A DNA stretch of 64,000 bases from Gimesia aquarii. Lineage in GTDB: Bacteria; Planctomycetota; Planctomycetia; Planctomycetales; Planctomycetaceae. Of this stretch, positions 36,868 through 45,872 are shown piece by piece (position 1 is the first letter of the stretch; every line of letters begins with the position of its first letter). The notes beneath the pieces were generated by a model that made no database searches, was not told the DNA's origin, and saw nothing but the letters and a program-made list of their open reading frames with translations. The stretch is taken from assembly GCF_007748175.1 (NCBI RefSeq), contig NZ_CP037422.1, positions 1,714,528-1,778,527 of the forward strand, read 5' to 3'. The position numbers and the translations under genes were made by a program.

Positions 36868-38304
36868 ATGAATAATCATCCCGTTCATACATCACAGCAC
36901 ATCGCACGACGCTGGTTTCTGGAACAATGCGGAGTCGGCCTGGGTGCCATCGCAGTGAATCAACTCTTGCTGGAATCTGGTTATGCCGCCCCCAAAAATA
37001 ACACCGTGGCTCAGGACCCGTTGGCTACCAAACAACCGCATCATCCTCCCAAAGCGAAAAATATCATTTTTCTGTTCATGGGTGGCGGTCCCAGTCATCT
37101 GGAACTGTTTGATAACAAACCTGTATTAGGGAAATTTGACGGAAAACTCCCTCCTGAAGATTTATTGAAGGGATATCGCGCCGCGTTTATCGATCCTAAA
37201 TCAAAATTTTTAGGTCCGAAATTCAAATTTGCGAAACACGGTGAATCGGGAGCGGAACTCTCTGAACTGCTACCTCATCTGGCAGAAGTCGCCGACGACA
37301 TCGCGATCATCAAAAGTATGAAAACCGATGCCTTCAATCATGCACCCGCTCAAATTCAGGCACTCACCGGTTCACAACTTTTTGGAAAACCGAGTCTGGG
37401 GGCTTGGACGCTCTATGGATTAGGAAGTGAGTCAAAAAATCTACCCGGTTTCGTTGTTTTCAGTTCCGGTAACAAAGGACCCAGCGGTGGAAATTCGTGC
37501 TGGGGCAGCGGTTTTCTCCCGACAGTTCATCAGGGGGTCATGTTCCGTGGCGGACAGGAACCCGTACTCTACTTAAAAAATCCACCAGGAGTCTCCGAGC
37601 AATTACAACGTGACTCGCTCGATACGTTAAAAGCCTTGAATCAAAATCGCTTGAATCTAGTGGGCGATCCGGAAATTGCCACACGCATCAACTCGTTTGA
37701 AATGGCGTACCGTATGCAATCCAGTGCCCCCGATGTCATGAACATCGCCCAGGAAACTAAAGAAACGCTCAAAATGTACGGCGCCGAACCTGGCAAAACC
37801 TCGTTTGCAAATAACTGTCTTCTCGCCCGCAGACTCGTTGAACGAGGTGTGCGTTGCGTGCAGTTGTTCCATGAATCCTGGGACCAGCATGGCGGTCTAG
37901 TAGGTGGTTTGAAGAATAACTGTAAAGCCACCGACCAAGGCGCAGCAGCTTTGATTAAAGATCTCAAACAACGTGGTTTATTAAAAGATACCCTCGTCAT
38001 TTGGGGAGGAGAATTCGGTCGTACTCCCATGGTGCAGGGGGGAAATGACGGACGTGACCATCACCCCAATGCGTTTACCATGTGGCTGGCAGGAGGTGGC
38101 ATCAAAGGGGGAACTACGATCGGACGCTCCGATGATTTCGGGTTCAACGTGATTGAAGATGAAGTTCCCGTATATGATTTACACGCCACGATTTTGCATC
38201 TTCTGGGACTGAATCCCGAACGACTCTCTTACCGCTTCCAGGGATTGGATCAGCGTTTGATTGGGGTCAATCAAGCCAAGATCGTCAAGAAAATCCTGGC
38301 TTAA
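36868..38304 (+). CDS. DUF1501 sulfatase-fold protein
   Basis: A DUF1501 protein paired with the second PSCyt1-PSD1 gene. A Tat-like signal appears early (ARRWFLEQCGVGLGAIAV). Family motifs match: AKNIIFLFMGGGPSHLELFD, DDIAIIKSMKTDAFNHAPAQ, IWGGEFGRTPMVQGGNDGRD and HATILHLLGLNPERLSYRF. ATG at 36868 gives the best signal peptide; the frame is open from 36775, overlapping the previous gene, but those extra residues are not signal-like. A terminator closes the unit at 38329-38353, which fits a two-gene operon. Confidence 0.9.
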   Translation: MNNHPVHTSQHIARRWFLEQCGVGLGAIAVNQLLLESGYAAPKNNTVAQDPLATKQPHHPPKAKNIIFLFMGGGPSHLELFDNKPVLGKFDGKLPPEDLLKGYRAAFIDPKSKFLGPKFKFAKHGESGAELSELLPHLAEVADDIAIIKSMKTDAFNHAPAQIQALTGSQLFGKPSLGAWTLYGLGSESKNLPGFVVFSSGNKGPSGGNSCWGSGFLPTVHQGVMFRGGQEPVLYLKNPPGVSEQLQRDSLDTLKALNQNRLNLVGDPEIATRINSFEMAYRMQSSAPDVMNIAQETKETLKMYGAEPGKTSFANNCLLARRLVERGVRCVQLFHESWDQHGGLVGGLKNNCKATDQGAAALIKDLKQRGLLKDTLVIWGGEFGRTPMVQGGNDGRDHHPNAFTMWLAGGGIKGGTTIGRSDDFGFNVIEDEVPVYDLHATILHLLGLNPERLSYRFQGLDQRLIGVNQAKIVKKILA

Positions 38305-38328
38305 AACATCGATCAGCCAATCAATAAA

Positions 38329-38353
38329 AAACCCTCGCTTTTAGCGAGGGTTT
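38329..38353 (+). terminator. Rho-independent terminator after the second DUF1501 gene
   Basis: AAACCCTCGC and GCGAGGGTTT form a perfect 10-bp stem with a five-base loop, with A- and T-rich flanks. It may also serve the convergent gene at 38376. Confidence 0.8.
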
Positions 38354-38375
38354 GATTTTGATTACCTTATGTTGC

Positions 38376-39320
38376 CTAAGCAGCAATTTCCTGTTCGAAC
38401 TGCCTGGCTGGCTCATTATTCAAACGATTGAGAAAGCCATTATGTTGCTGGTCATAAAGTCGTTTCAAACCATCGTCAAGCATGGGCATTGAAATACTCA
38501 ACTGACGACGAATTTTTTGAGTATGAAGTGACGTTTCTCCATTGGCGAAACCAGTGGGTCTTTCATTCAACACTTCAGCCCGGGGAAATGCCGGTTCCGA
38601 AAGTCCAAACGTTTTTGCGAGTCGTTGAATGAAATCTGCAGGACTGATACGTTCGCCACCTGCGACGTGAAAAATTCCTGTCAAACGTTCCTGATAAGCA
38701 TGTTCGATAATTGCAGCCAGGTCGGTTGCTAATAAAGGCGTCGCATGCCGATAACAATCGTTTTGAGAAAATGTACCTGCCTCCAATGTCTGCACGATTT
38801 CTTCGATGCTACCTGTACCATGAGCAGTCGGTGACCAGCCAAACACGTTCGTTCTAATAATCAGAGTATTATCACAAAGGCTGACTTCACGTTCGATAGC
38901 ACGAATTAAATCTGCCTCCTGGCTTTCACACACGCCCTGACAGTCTTCTTCGTGAAACATCCAAGGTCCCGTGAAAACGGCGTCAGATGAAATATGTGTA
39001 AAGCGTGCACAGTGCAACTCCGATGCATTCACCCAGTTACGGACTGCCAATACAGGATCGTTCGAGGTGAATTTCGCCGGATCAACAGACCAGGCAGAGT
39101 GAGCGGCAACGCCACAATAGACGACCCACTGTGGACGAATTGTTGAGAGCCAATGTTCGGCGGTCTCGACGTCATCTTCCAGATAAGTATGAGTTTCACA
39201 TCCCTGGATGGAAACTGGTGTCGATGAAGTTAATCCGATAACCCGATATCGATTGGATAAACAGGTTGCGATATTTGCTCCGGCAACCGTATCAAGTCCA
39301 ACAACCAGAACTGTTTCCAC
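38376..39320 (-). CDS. RmlD-like NAD(P)-dependent reductase/epimerase
   Basis: A 314-residue short-chain dehydrogenase of the extended type, most like RmlD (dTDP-4-dehydrorhamnose reductase). The N-terminus (VLVVGLDTVAGANIATCL) has the position of the nucleotide-binding loop but not the usual GxxGxxG spacing. RFTHISSDAVFTGPW is the RmlD-type active-site strand. The middle part (IFHVAGGERISPADFIQRL) also fits. The substrate is unknown; a nucleotide-sugar role is possible but no other sugar genes are adjacent. Start GTG 39320 has GGAGG six bases upstream. It converges on the DUF1501 terminator. Confidence 0.75.
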   Translation of the reverse strand: METVLVVGLDTVAGANIATCLSNRYRVIGLTSSTPVSIQGCETHTYLEDDVETAEHWLSTIRPQWVVYCGVAAHSAWSVDPAKFTSNDPVLAVRNWVNASELHCARFTHISSDAVFTGPWMFHEEDCQGVCESQEADLIRAIEREVSLCDNTLIIRTNVFGWSPTAHGTGSIEEIVQTLEAGTFSQNDCYRHATPLLATDLAAIIEHAYQERLTGIFHVAGGERISPADFIQRLAKTFGLSEPAFPRAEVLNERPTGFANGETSLHTQKIRRQLSISMPMLDDGLKRLYDQQHNGFLNRLNNEPARQFEQEIAA

Positions 39321-39956
39321 GCCGCGCCTCCATGCTATGACGTTGTTGTATAATATCAGTCAGTACTTTGATCTTCGCTCAATATTGAAAGAAGCTTCTT
39401 ATTTTTAAGAATCGCTTCCTTTTCAAATTCTCGAAAATCATTCTCACAAACCAATCCATTTGTTTCGCGAGAGGGGGAGTATAGTTGGGATTCATGATTT
39501 TCACCAACCCCAATTTTTAAGGGAATTTGAAAATCGTAAATTGGCTCTGAAATTCCCTTTGTGAACCACAAATTTCAGATGATATTTGATCTAACTCGTA
39601 TGAAATATCTCCACTGTCATTCCTTCCAAGGAGGCGAATTCCATCCGGCAAGAATCAGATTTCAGAAATATTTTTGGTAAAAAATGACCAAATCAGAAAA
39701 AAGGTTAAAGGTTTTTGTACTTTCTTATTTCATTCTTTGCATTCGTATTGACCTGACTTACAAAAAGCAATATCTTCCCGCCTCACATTAGTGATTCTTG
39801 CGCCTGTTCTATGGGCCTGTCACTCACCTCCCACACTGATTACCCATCAATTGATTCACTAGATTACCTTTCGTGTCAAGTTGCGTTGTTTCATTTCCAA
39901 TGATATTGAACGATGCATCAACATTATTTGTTTCACATATAAAGACAACTTAATCC
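39321..39956. other. Intergenic region, nothing recognised
   Basis: About 635 AT-rich bases between divergently transcribed genes. No credible gene, tRNA or repeat was found. The promoters of the flanking genes should lie here. Confidence 0.4.
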
Positions 39957-40967
39957 ATGTCCGTTTCGCGTCATTTACCAGAATACCCTATTCTTCTTGC
40001 AGGGGTTTCCACTCCTGTTAGAGAGGGCTTGCGCGAAATGGGACTTTCGGTTATCGAACTTCAGGATGACCTGGCTCAGCTTTCAGGTTACCAGCCATCG
40101 CGGTGGAACCTGTTACTGGTAGGATCTCAGAAAACTTTCAATGAGCATGACTTGCAGATTCTCTCTCACTGCAATATTCCATTGATTGACCTTTCTGAAT
40201 TTGCCAGCCCCTCTGCCACTGGTCGCCAGAAGAGTGAACTGGGTAAACAAGCCGATGTCGAAGTCGAACAGTTTCATTCCCAGTTTGTCATACAGCTCAA
40301 AGAGCGTTTACAACAGACGGGAGGCGCCTGGATCAGATTAGCCGACTATCCCTACCCTTATCAGGGTGTGATCTGCTACGGCGAATCTGCTTTAGGAAAA
40401 GAATTTCGTGAGTACTCCAATGTGATGAGCCCCTTACCGGTTCCCCTGGAGTTGTTGCACCTGAAATCAGAATACGACTGGCATGGAAAATTCGATTCTC
40501 AAATACAACGTAAATTCCGTGTGGATTTGATTAGCAGATACCGAAAAGGGTTGCCTGTATCGCTCCCTTCAGTTCCATCGCGGAAAGAACTCGACCTGTT
40601 GTTACAAAACATCAACCTGGATCGAAAGCAAATACCGCTTGTCTGGGTCACCTCCCTGGAAACGTTTTTTCGCTGGTGGAATTTACGGCGTCAGCTGGGT
40701 GTCAGCATCAGTCGAATTTCATCCGGTTGGGAAACCGTAATCTCAGGTCAGTTTCAAGGGTTTGGACCCGGTCTCCAAATTTGGAGGGGACAGCACTCCG
40801 CCACGGTCTCATTGACCGAAGGAGTCAATGAAATCCGAGATGAATCAATTGCTTTTGTTACAAATCCACAGCGGCATCCTGGTGGATTTACCGCACACTG
40901 GGCTGGTCTGAATTCCAGTCAAGTTCCTATCAACTTAAACAAATCGGCAACTTCGGTTGCTTCATAA
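39957..40967 (+). CDS. Protein of unknown function
   Basis: A 336-residue protein I do not recognise. It is predicted soluble, with no signal peptide or membrane helix. The first ~75 residues alternate strands and helices (YPILLAGVSTPVREGLREMG, RWNLLLVGSQKTF), like a Rossmann-type start. The middle includes GGAWIRLADYPYPYQGVICY and LISRYRKGLPVSLPSVPSRK. The C-terminal part has a stretch of regular strands (GFGPGLQIWRGQHSATVSL). The start ATG has no clear ribosome site. It lies ahead of a small lipoprotein gene on the same strand, without evidence of a shared role. Confidence 0.6.
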   Translation: MSVSRHLPEYPILLAGVSTPVREGLREMGLSVIELQDDLAQLSGYQPSRWNLLLVGSQKTFNEHDLQILSHCNIPLIDLSEFASPSATGRQKSELGKQADVEVEQFHSQFVIQLKERLQQTGGAWIRLADYPYPYQGVICYGESALGKEFREYSNVMSPLPVPLELLHLKSEYDWHGKFDSQIQRKFRVDLISRYRKGLPVSLPSVPSRKELDLLLQNINLDRKQIPLVWVTSLETFFRWWNLRRQLGVSISRISSGWETVISGQFQGFGPGLQIWRGQHSATVSLTEGVNEIRDESIAFVTNPQRHPGGFTAHWAGLNSSQVPINLNKSATSVAS

Positions 40968-41051
40968 CCTATCGATACTATTCCACATCACAAATTGAAG
41001 ATCAGCGATAAACTTTTTATCGCGTCATTGTTGAAGAAAAGGATTACTCTA

Positions 41052-41336
41052 ATGAAACGTTTTGGATTTATGTTTCTGGGTCTTGCGTTAATTACCATGA
41101 CGACAGGCTGTCACTGCGGATCACGTTGTGGTGGATACTATGGTCCCACAGCTCCCTTCAGTGGAGGTGGATGCTCATCTGGTAATTGTGGAACAGGCCT
41201 TGGTGCTCCTACATACGCACCACAGGGAGCTTATAACAGCTACAACACCTATCAATCGACGGCTGGTGCTCCTGTGATTCAAGGGACTGTTCCTACAACA
41301 GCCTATGCACCACTTGATCCACTTCCCATGTATTAA
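41052..41336 (+). CDS. Small Gly/Cys-rich lipoprotein
   Basis: A short lipoprotein with signal MKRFGFMFLGLALITMTTGC. The lipobox Cys is followed by a Gly-, Ser- and Cys-rich segment (HCGSRCGGYYGPTAPFSGGG, then CSSGNCG) and a Tyr/Thr/Pro-rich tail. AAGGA lies nine bases before the ATG at 41052; the frame is open from 40995 but those residues are not signal-like. Small Gly/Cys-rich lipoproteins of this sort are frequent in planctomycetes, and no function is known. Confidence 0.65.
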   Translation: MKRFGFMFLGLALITMTTGCHCGSRCGGYYGPTAPFSGGGCSSGNCGTGLGAPTYAPQGAYNSYNTYQSTAGAPVIQGTVPTTAYAPLDPLPMY

Positions 41337-41375
41337 GCCAAATACAAAGAAGTGATTCACTGCAGTCTTGTCAAC

Positions 41376-41394
41376 TCGGCCTGATTCAGGCCGA
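41376..41394 (+). terminator. Perfect 9-bp stem after the small lipoprotein gene
   Basis: TCGGCCTGA and TCAGGCCGA pair around a single T, 40 bases after the stop. A second stem (TCCTGCC / GGGCAGGA) follows about 25 bases on. Neither has a T-run, so termination is plausible but not certain; a one-base loop would open to a larger one in RNA. Confidence 0.35.
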
Positions 41395-41626
41395 AGGGCA
41401 GGATCTATCAATCGTTTCCTGCCATGAGGGCAGGAAGCATTGTACAAAAAAACTGCAACAATGCATTTGTTCGCGGACATATGGATTGTATCTCGCTTTC
41501 AGCCTTGATATACAGGTAGTTATGTCATTTATCGACTCGCCTGCGCATTGCGTTCGCCGGGATAAATGAGACTTTTATGAGAACTCCCACTGTATAAATA
41601 CCCTGCCAGGGGTAACATCAATAGTT

Positions 41627-42217
41627 ATGGCTGCTCTACAAATCGTGAACTATCCCCACCCCGCTCTCCGCTGGGTTTCGAAGCCCATCAAAAGCATATC
41701 ACCAGATTTACGTGATACGGTGCGAACGATGTTTGATCTGATGTATGAGGCACGGGGAATCGGCTTAGCTGCCAATCAGGTGGCACTTCCGTATCGTCTG
41801 TTTGTGATCAACCTGACATCGGACCCCAATGAAACAGAAGAAGAATTTGTATTCATTAATCCGGAAATCACAAAACGCAAAGGGACCACTGAAGGCGAAG
41901 AAGGCTGTCTAAGTCTTCCGCAGCTTTATGGAGATGTCAAACGATCGGAAGAAATCACGGTCGAAGCCTATGATCTGGATGGTCAATTGTTTGAAATCAC
42001 TCTGGATGATCTGGCCGCCCGTGCTGTGCAGCATGAGCATGATCATCTGGAAGGAATTTTGTTTCCCGATCGAATGGTTGAAGCAAAGCGCGAAGAGCTG
42101 GAAGCGCAAATTGCAGATTTTGAATCTGAATTCCTGCATAAACAGCAACAAGGCGAATACCCGTCTGATGAGGAAATTCGCAAACAACTATCTCAATTGG
42201 AACTCGATCTGGGCTAA
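41627..42217 (+). CDS. def: Peptide deformylase
   Basis: Removes the formyl group from the initiator methionine of nascent proteins. All three family motifs are present: GIGLAANQ at residues ~44-51, EGCLSLP at ~92-98 with the metal-binding Cys, and QHEHDH at ~135-140 with the two metal-binding histidines. The C-terminal ~40 residues form a helical, acidic extension. It is followed by fmt on the same strand (138 bases), the classic formyl-cycle pairing, although the gap is long for tight coupling. Confidence 0.96.
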   Translation: MAALQIVNYPHPALRWVSKPIKSISPDLRDTVRTMFDLMYEARGIGLAANQVALPYRLFVINLTSDPNETEEEFVFINPEITKRKGTTEGEEGCLSLPQLYGDVKRSEEITVEAYDLDGQLFEITLDDLAARAVQHEHDHLEGILFPDRMVEAKREELEAQIADFESEFLHKQQQGEYPSDEEIRKQLSQLELDLG

Positions 42218-42355
42218 AAAAAATCAGTTAACTCCTGAAGTTTGTTCGCGCATTGTCGAAAATCAATACGAGGTTTTTCAGGAAACCTGATCGCAATTGA
42301 GTGGTTTTCAGCTTAGAAATGATTGATTGTTAGTCTAGATTGAGGAGAAATACCA

Positions 42356-43336
42356 GTGCCATTAAAAGTTGTGATGATGGGAACCGGGACGTTTGCCATC
42401 CCCGCATTTCAGGCGCTCATCGATTCCGATCATCAGGTTCTCGGTTTGTATACTCAGCCTGACCGCACCGGCCGTGGGCATCATCGGCACAATAATCCAA
42501 TGAAAGAATTAGCACTCGAGCACGAGATTCCAGTCTTTCAACCTCCCAAAATTAACCAATCAGAATCGCTCGATGAACTACGAAATCTAAAGGCAGATGT
42601 TTTCCTGGTAGCCGCTTATGGTCAGATTCTCTCACAAAAGCTGTTGGACATCCCGAAGCAGGGGGCTTTCAATCTACATGCCTCACTCTTGCCTAAATAC
42701 CGTGGGGCGGCCCCAATTTTGTATGCGATTCGGAATGGAGAAACCAAAACTGGTGTTTCCCTGTTTCGGATCGAGCGTTCTCTTGACTCCGGTCCTGTGG
42801 CTGCCATGGTCGAAACGCCAATCGGCCCCAAAGAAACCACAGGCGAAGTTCAAGAACGACTGGCGGCACTTGCTGCCCCACTCGCGATGCAAGTGCTCGA
42901 TAGCATTGAGCAGGGTACGCTGGTGGAAACTCCTCAAAATCATGAAGAAGCAACGTTAGCTCCCACTCTGGATAAAGGGGAAGGTGCCATTGACTGGAAT
43001 CAAAGCACCTTTCAAATCGGGTGTCATGTCAGAGCCATGCAGCCCTGGCCAAGCCCTTTCTCATTTTTACACCAATCCGGACAAGAACCATTAAGATTGC
43101 TCGTTCTGGATGTCGAAAATGTCACAACAGACGAGCTGAAATCACTTAACGTCAATCAAGGACAACAAGATTCGTCTCCCGGAACAGTCGTTTTTGCCAA
43201 TACAAAACGGGTGATAATCAGATCCGGTGATGGGTTCCTGGAGCTGAAACAGGTACAGCCACAGGGGAAACGCGCCATGCAGATTGCTCAGTTCCTGTGT
43301 GGCAAAAAAATCAGTCCGGGTGACTACTTCAATTAA
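42356..43336 (+). CDS. fmt: Methionyl-tRNA formyltransferase
   Basis: Transfers a formyl group from 10-formyl-THF to Met-tRNAfMet. The N-terminal catalytic domain has VVMMGTGTFAIPAFQALI, and FNLHASLLPKYRGAAP carries the catalytic Asn106 and His108, with Asp near residue 144 in RSLDSGPVAA. A C-terminal OB-like domain spans from about residue 215 (RAMQPWPSPFSF) to the end. Start GTG 42356 gives the expected N-terminus. Context with def supports the assignment. Confidence 0.95.
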   Translation: MPLKVVMMGTGTFAIPAFQALIDSDHQVLGLYTQPDRTGRGHHRHNNPMKELALEHEIPVFQPPKINQSESLDELRNLKADVFLVAAYGQILSQKLLDIPKQGAFNLHASLLPKYRGAAPILYAIRNGETKTGVSLFRIERSLDSGPVAAMVETPIGPKETTGEVQERLAALAAPLAMQVLDSIEQGTLVETPQNHEEATLAPTLDKGEGAIDWNQSTFQIGCHVRAMQPWPSPFSFLHQSGQEPLRLLVLDVENVTTDELKSLNVNQGQQDSSPGTVVFANTKRVIIRSGDGFLELKQVQPQGKRAMQIAQFLCGKKISPGDYFN

Positions 43337-43479
43337 CCAGCCCCCCCATAATGTACAAACAAATACAATCCTATCCTGAGACCACAAGTTCACTCTTGCT
43401 GCATTTCCCTGTTTCTGAGATGATCCCGCCCCTGATCTAAGACGATGGACTACTATTTAATACAAGGAACTGTGCTAAG

Positions 43480-43806
43480 ATGCGCCGAATTATAGCGTCT
43501 CTGCTCTTCATGCTGATTGGAGCCGGAGGCATGTACGCCGCTTTTGAATATCATTTAATCCAATCGAAAGAAGGTTGGTTAGTGGTCCCCAAATCACAAG
43601 CCGGGCTCCGCGATGCTTATGTTGACATCAGAGAATGGCGTGCAGCGAACTGGAAAGAGCACCCAAGATTGGCGCAGTCATTGATTGATGACGGCAAAGG
43701 AAATCTCATCATTCAATCCGCCTCAAATGGACTGCTTGATGGGGTGTTCCAACTGCCAAACAAGAAACGTTCTGCTGAGAAAGAAGAGACTTCCGTCAAA
43801 CTTTAA
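43480..43806 (+). CDS. Small membrane-anchored protein of unknown function
   Basis: A 108-residue protein with one N-terminal membrane helix (IASLLFMLIGAGGMYAAFEY, about residues 4-23) and a short soluble part (KSQAGLRDAYVDIREWRAAN and LAQSLIDDGKGNLIIQSASN). The topology suggests a periplasmic tail. It begins 143 bases after fmt and precedes a lipoprotein gene with its own start; whether any of these are cotranscribed is unclear. Not assigned to a family. Confidence 0.6.
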   Translation: MRRIIASLLFMLIGAGGMYAAFEYHLIQSKEGWLVVPKSQAGLRDAYVDIREWRAANWKEHPRLAQSLIDDGKGNLIIQSASNGLLDGVFQLPNKKRSAEKEETSVKL

Positions 43807-43865
43807 TAAACCATAGCCCCAGGTTTTGATCCACTTACCGCTCAATAAGATAATACCCACCCACC

Positions 43866-44738
43866 GTGAAACCACAATCACTCACTAGTTTTGGTAACAT
43901 TTCAGACACGCATTGTCTGACAGCACTCAAATCAATGGCTTTGAGTGTTTGTCTGACTTTCTGCCTGCTTCTGACTGAAGGATGTCATAGCGCGGCAAAA
44001 AATCAAACCGTCCATCTGCCGGCCCGACATAGCGTCAGTGCAGAACAATTAATTGTCTTGAGTGATTTTAAACTGGGCCAGGACCATGAACTGTTTCAGG
44101 ACTTAATTCAACTGCGTGAAGATGTCGCCGAGACATTAAACATCCCGCTTAACAGCGAGCAAGTGACTGTGTATCTCTTCTCGAACGAAGAAGAATATCG
44201 CAACTATCTGGATCTCACCTACCCGGGTTTGCCTCCGCGGCGCGCCTACTTTGTCGGAACGCCGAAAGAATTAGCCGTGTACACGTTTTGGGGGGAGCGT
44301 ATTCAGGAAGATTTGCGACATGAATTTACACATGGACTACTACATGCCAGCCTGAAAACAGTACCACTCTGGTTGGATGAAGGACTTGCGGAATATTTTG
44401 AAGTTGCTGGGAATACACCAGGGCAAATCAACCGCGATCATGCGTCGCGTTTAACGGCAGCACTTGATAATGGCTGGAAGCCCGATATGAAACGGCTGGA
44501 ACAGCTTGAAAAAGTCTCGCAGATGCAGCGGGTAGACTATCAGGAAGCCTGGGCCTGGGTTCATTTCATGCTTAACAGTAACCCCGATGCACGCGCCACG
44601 CTACTGGACTATCTGGCAGAACTCAAAACAGACGATCAACCTGAAGTGTTAAGTGCGCGTCTTCCACGCGATATCCCTGGAGTCGATGAGCGTTTTCTGA
44701 ATTATGTCGCTTCGCTCAACACTTTCCCATCGAGGTAA
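43866..44738 (+). CDS. Lipoprotein with HExxH putative peptidase domain (DUF1570-like)
   Basis: A 290-residue lipoprotein: SVCLTFCLLLTEGC provides the lipobox. The zinc motif is LRHEFTHGLLHASL, followed by PLWLDEGLAEYFEV with the likely third ligand Glu. This is the third protein of this type in the window. The N-terminal part (EQLIVLSDFKLGQDHELFQD and TVYLFSNEEEYRNYL) resembles the beta-alpha segment that precedes the active site in DUF1570 proteins. GTG 43866 is the start used; ATG 43935 would leave a signal with no positive charge. Substrate unknown. Confidence 0.78.
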   Translation: MKPQSLTSFGNISDTHCLTALKSMALSVCLTFCLLLTEGCHSAAKNQTVHLPARHSVSAEQLIVLSDFKLGQDHELFQDLIQLREDVAETLNIPLNSEQVTVYLFSNEEEYRNYLDLTYPGLPPRRAYFVGTPKELAVYTFWGERIQEDLRHEFTHGLLHASLKTVPLWLDEGLAEYFEVAGNTPGQINRDHASRLTAALDNGWKPDMKRLEQLEKVSQMQRVDYQEAWAWVHFMLNSNPDARATLLDYLAELKTDDQPEVLSARLPRDIPGVDERFLNYVASLNTFPSR

Positions 44739-44887
44739 TCTAAGAAATGTAGATTTCCCTGGCCTTGCACTCAGTTTCGCGGCCGGCTGACTTGGGAGCC
44801 GTCTCGCAATCAGCTAAGATAAACCACAGCAAATATGCATTCATAACCTTGTGTGTCTGAAGACAAACCCCATTTCTGGACTTAAAA

Positions 44888-45751
44888 ATGTTGGCCCGAC
44901 TGCGTCTACTGCTGGAATTAATTCGCTTCAGCCATACCATTTTTGCACTCCCTTTTGCACTACTCTCAGCAGTGCTGGCCTGGCGCGGACACGAAGTTCG
45001 CTGGCAGCAGTTAGTGGGAATTCTGTTATGTATGCTGTTTGCCCGCTCAGCGGCGATGGCATTTAACAGACTCGTTGATCGCGAAATCGACGCACAAAAC
45101 CCGCGCACTCAAGGCCGCCACCTCCCCGCTGGGTTGATTAGTGTGCGTGCGGTATTTCTCTTTACTCTGATCACGTCGCTGGCGTTCATTGCATCGACAC
45201 TCCTCTTTCTTCCGAATCGCTGGCCCCTTTATCTCTCGGTCCCCGTTCTGCTCTTCTTGCTTGGTTATTCTTATGCCAAACGATTTACCATCTGGTGTCA
45301 TTACTGGCTCTCCACGGCTCTCATGCTCTCTCCGATTGCCGCATGGATTGCCGTTCGAGGCAGCCTTTCGATTGAACCACTGCTGTTGGGGGCCGTTGTA
45401 TTTTTCTGGGTGGGAGGCTTTGACATCATTTACGCCTGCCAGGATGTGCAATTTGACCAGGCAAAGCGACTTTCCAGCATCCCTTCCCGATGGGGCATCA
45501 AAAAAGCACTCCGCTTTGCCATGCTCAGTCACTTCATGACCATTGTCTGCCTTTTCAGTCTGTGGTATGTAGCCAACCTGGGAATCCCTTTTTTACTGGG
45601 AATTCTTGTCGTATCCGGTCTACTGGTGTACGAGCATCTGCTTGTAAATCCGGAAGATCTGGGACGCGTCAATCTGGCATTTTTTCATGTCAATGCTCTG
45701 ATCAGTATTGGTTTGTTCTTTGTGGGATTGATTGACGTCTGGCTCGCATAA
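44888..45751 (+). CDS. mqnP: UbiA-family prenyltransferase (MqnP-like)
   Basis: An integral membrane prenyltransferase of the UbiA superfamily, with about eight helices. The allylic diphosphate-binding motif is FNRLVDREIDAQNPRTQGRH (about residues 59-78) and the second is DIIYACQDVQFD (about 178-189). In planctomycetes with the futalosine route, a gene of this type (MqnP) attaches the polyprenyl chain in menaquinone synthesis. It precedes mqnE on the same strand, which supports MqnP over 4-hydroxybenzoate prenyltransferase, but the substrate is inferred from context only. Confidence 0.85.
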   Translation: MLARLRLLLELIRFSHTIFALPFALLSAVLAWRGHEVRWQQLVGILLCMLFARSAAMAFNRLVDREIDAQNPRTQGRHLPAGLISVRAVFLFTLITSLAFIASTLLFLPNRWPLYLSVPVLLFLLGYSYAKRFTIWCHYWLSTALMLSPIAAWIAVRGSLSIEPLLLGAVVFFWVGGFDIIYACQDVQFDQAKRLSSIPSRWGIKKALRFAMLSHFMTIVCLFSLWYVANLGIPFLLGILVVSGLLVYEHLLVNPEDLGRVNLAFFHVNALISIGLFFVGLIDVWLA

Positions 45752-45872
45752 GACTGTCTGAATCGTCATAATAGAAGTGCTCATAGAGAGCGATTAACAG
45801 GGTCAGCTCGCATGTTTTCGATACAGAGCTGCAAAGCAAAAGAATTACTTAAAAAAATCAACAGTCAGTCTG

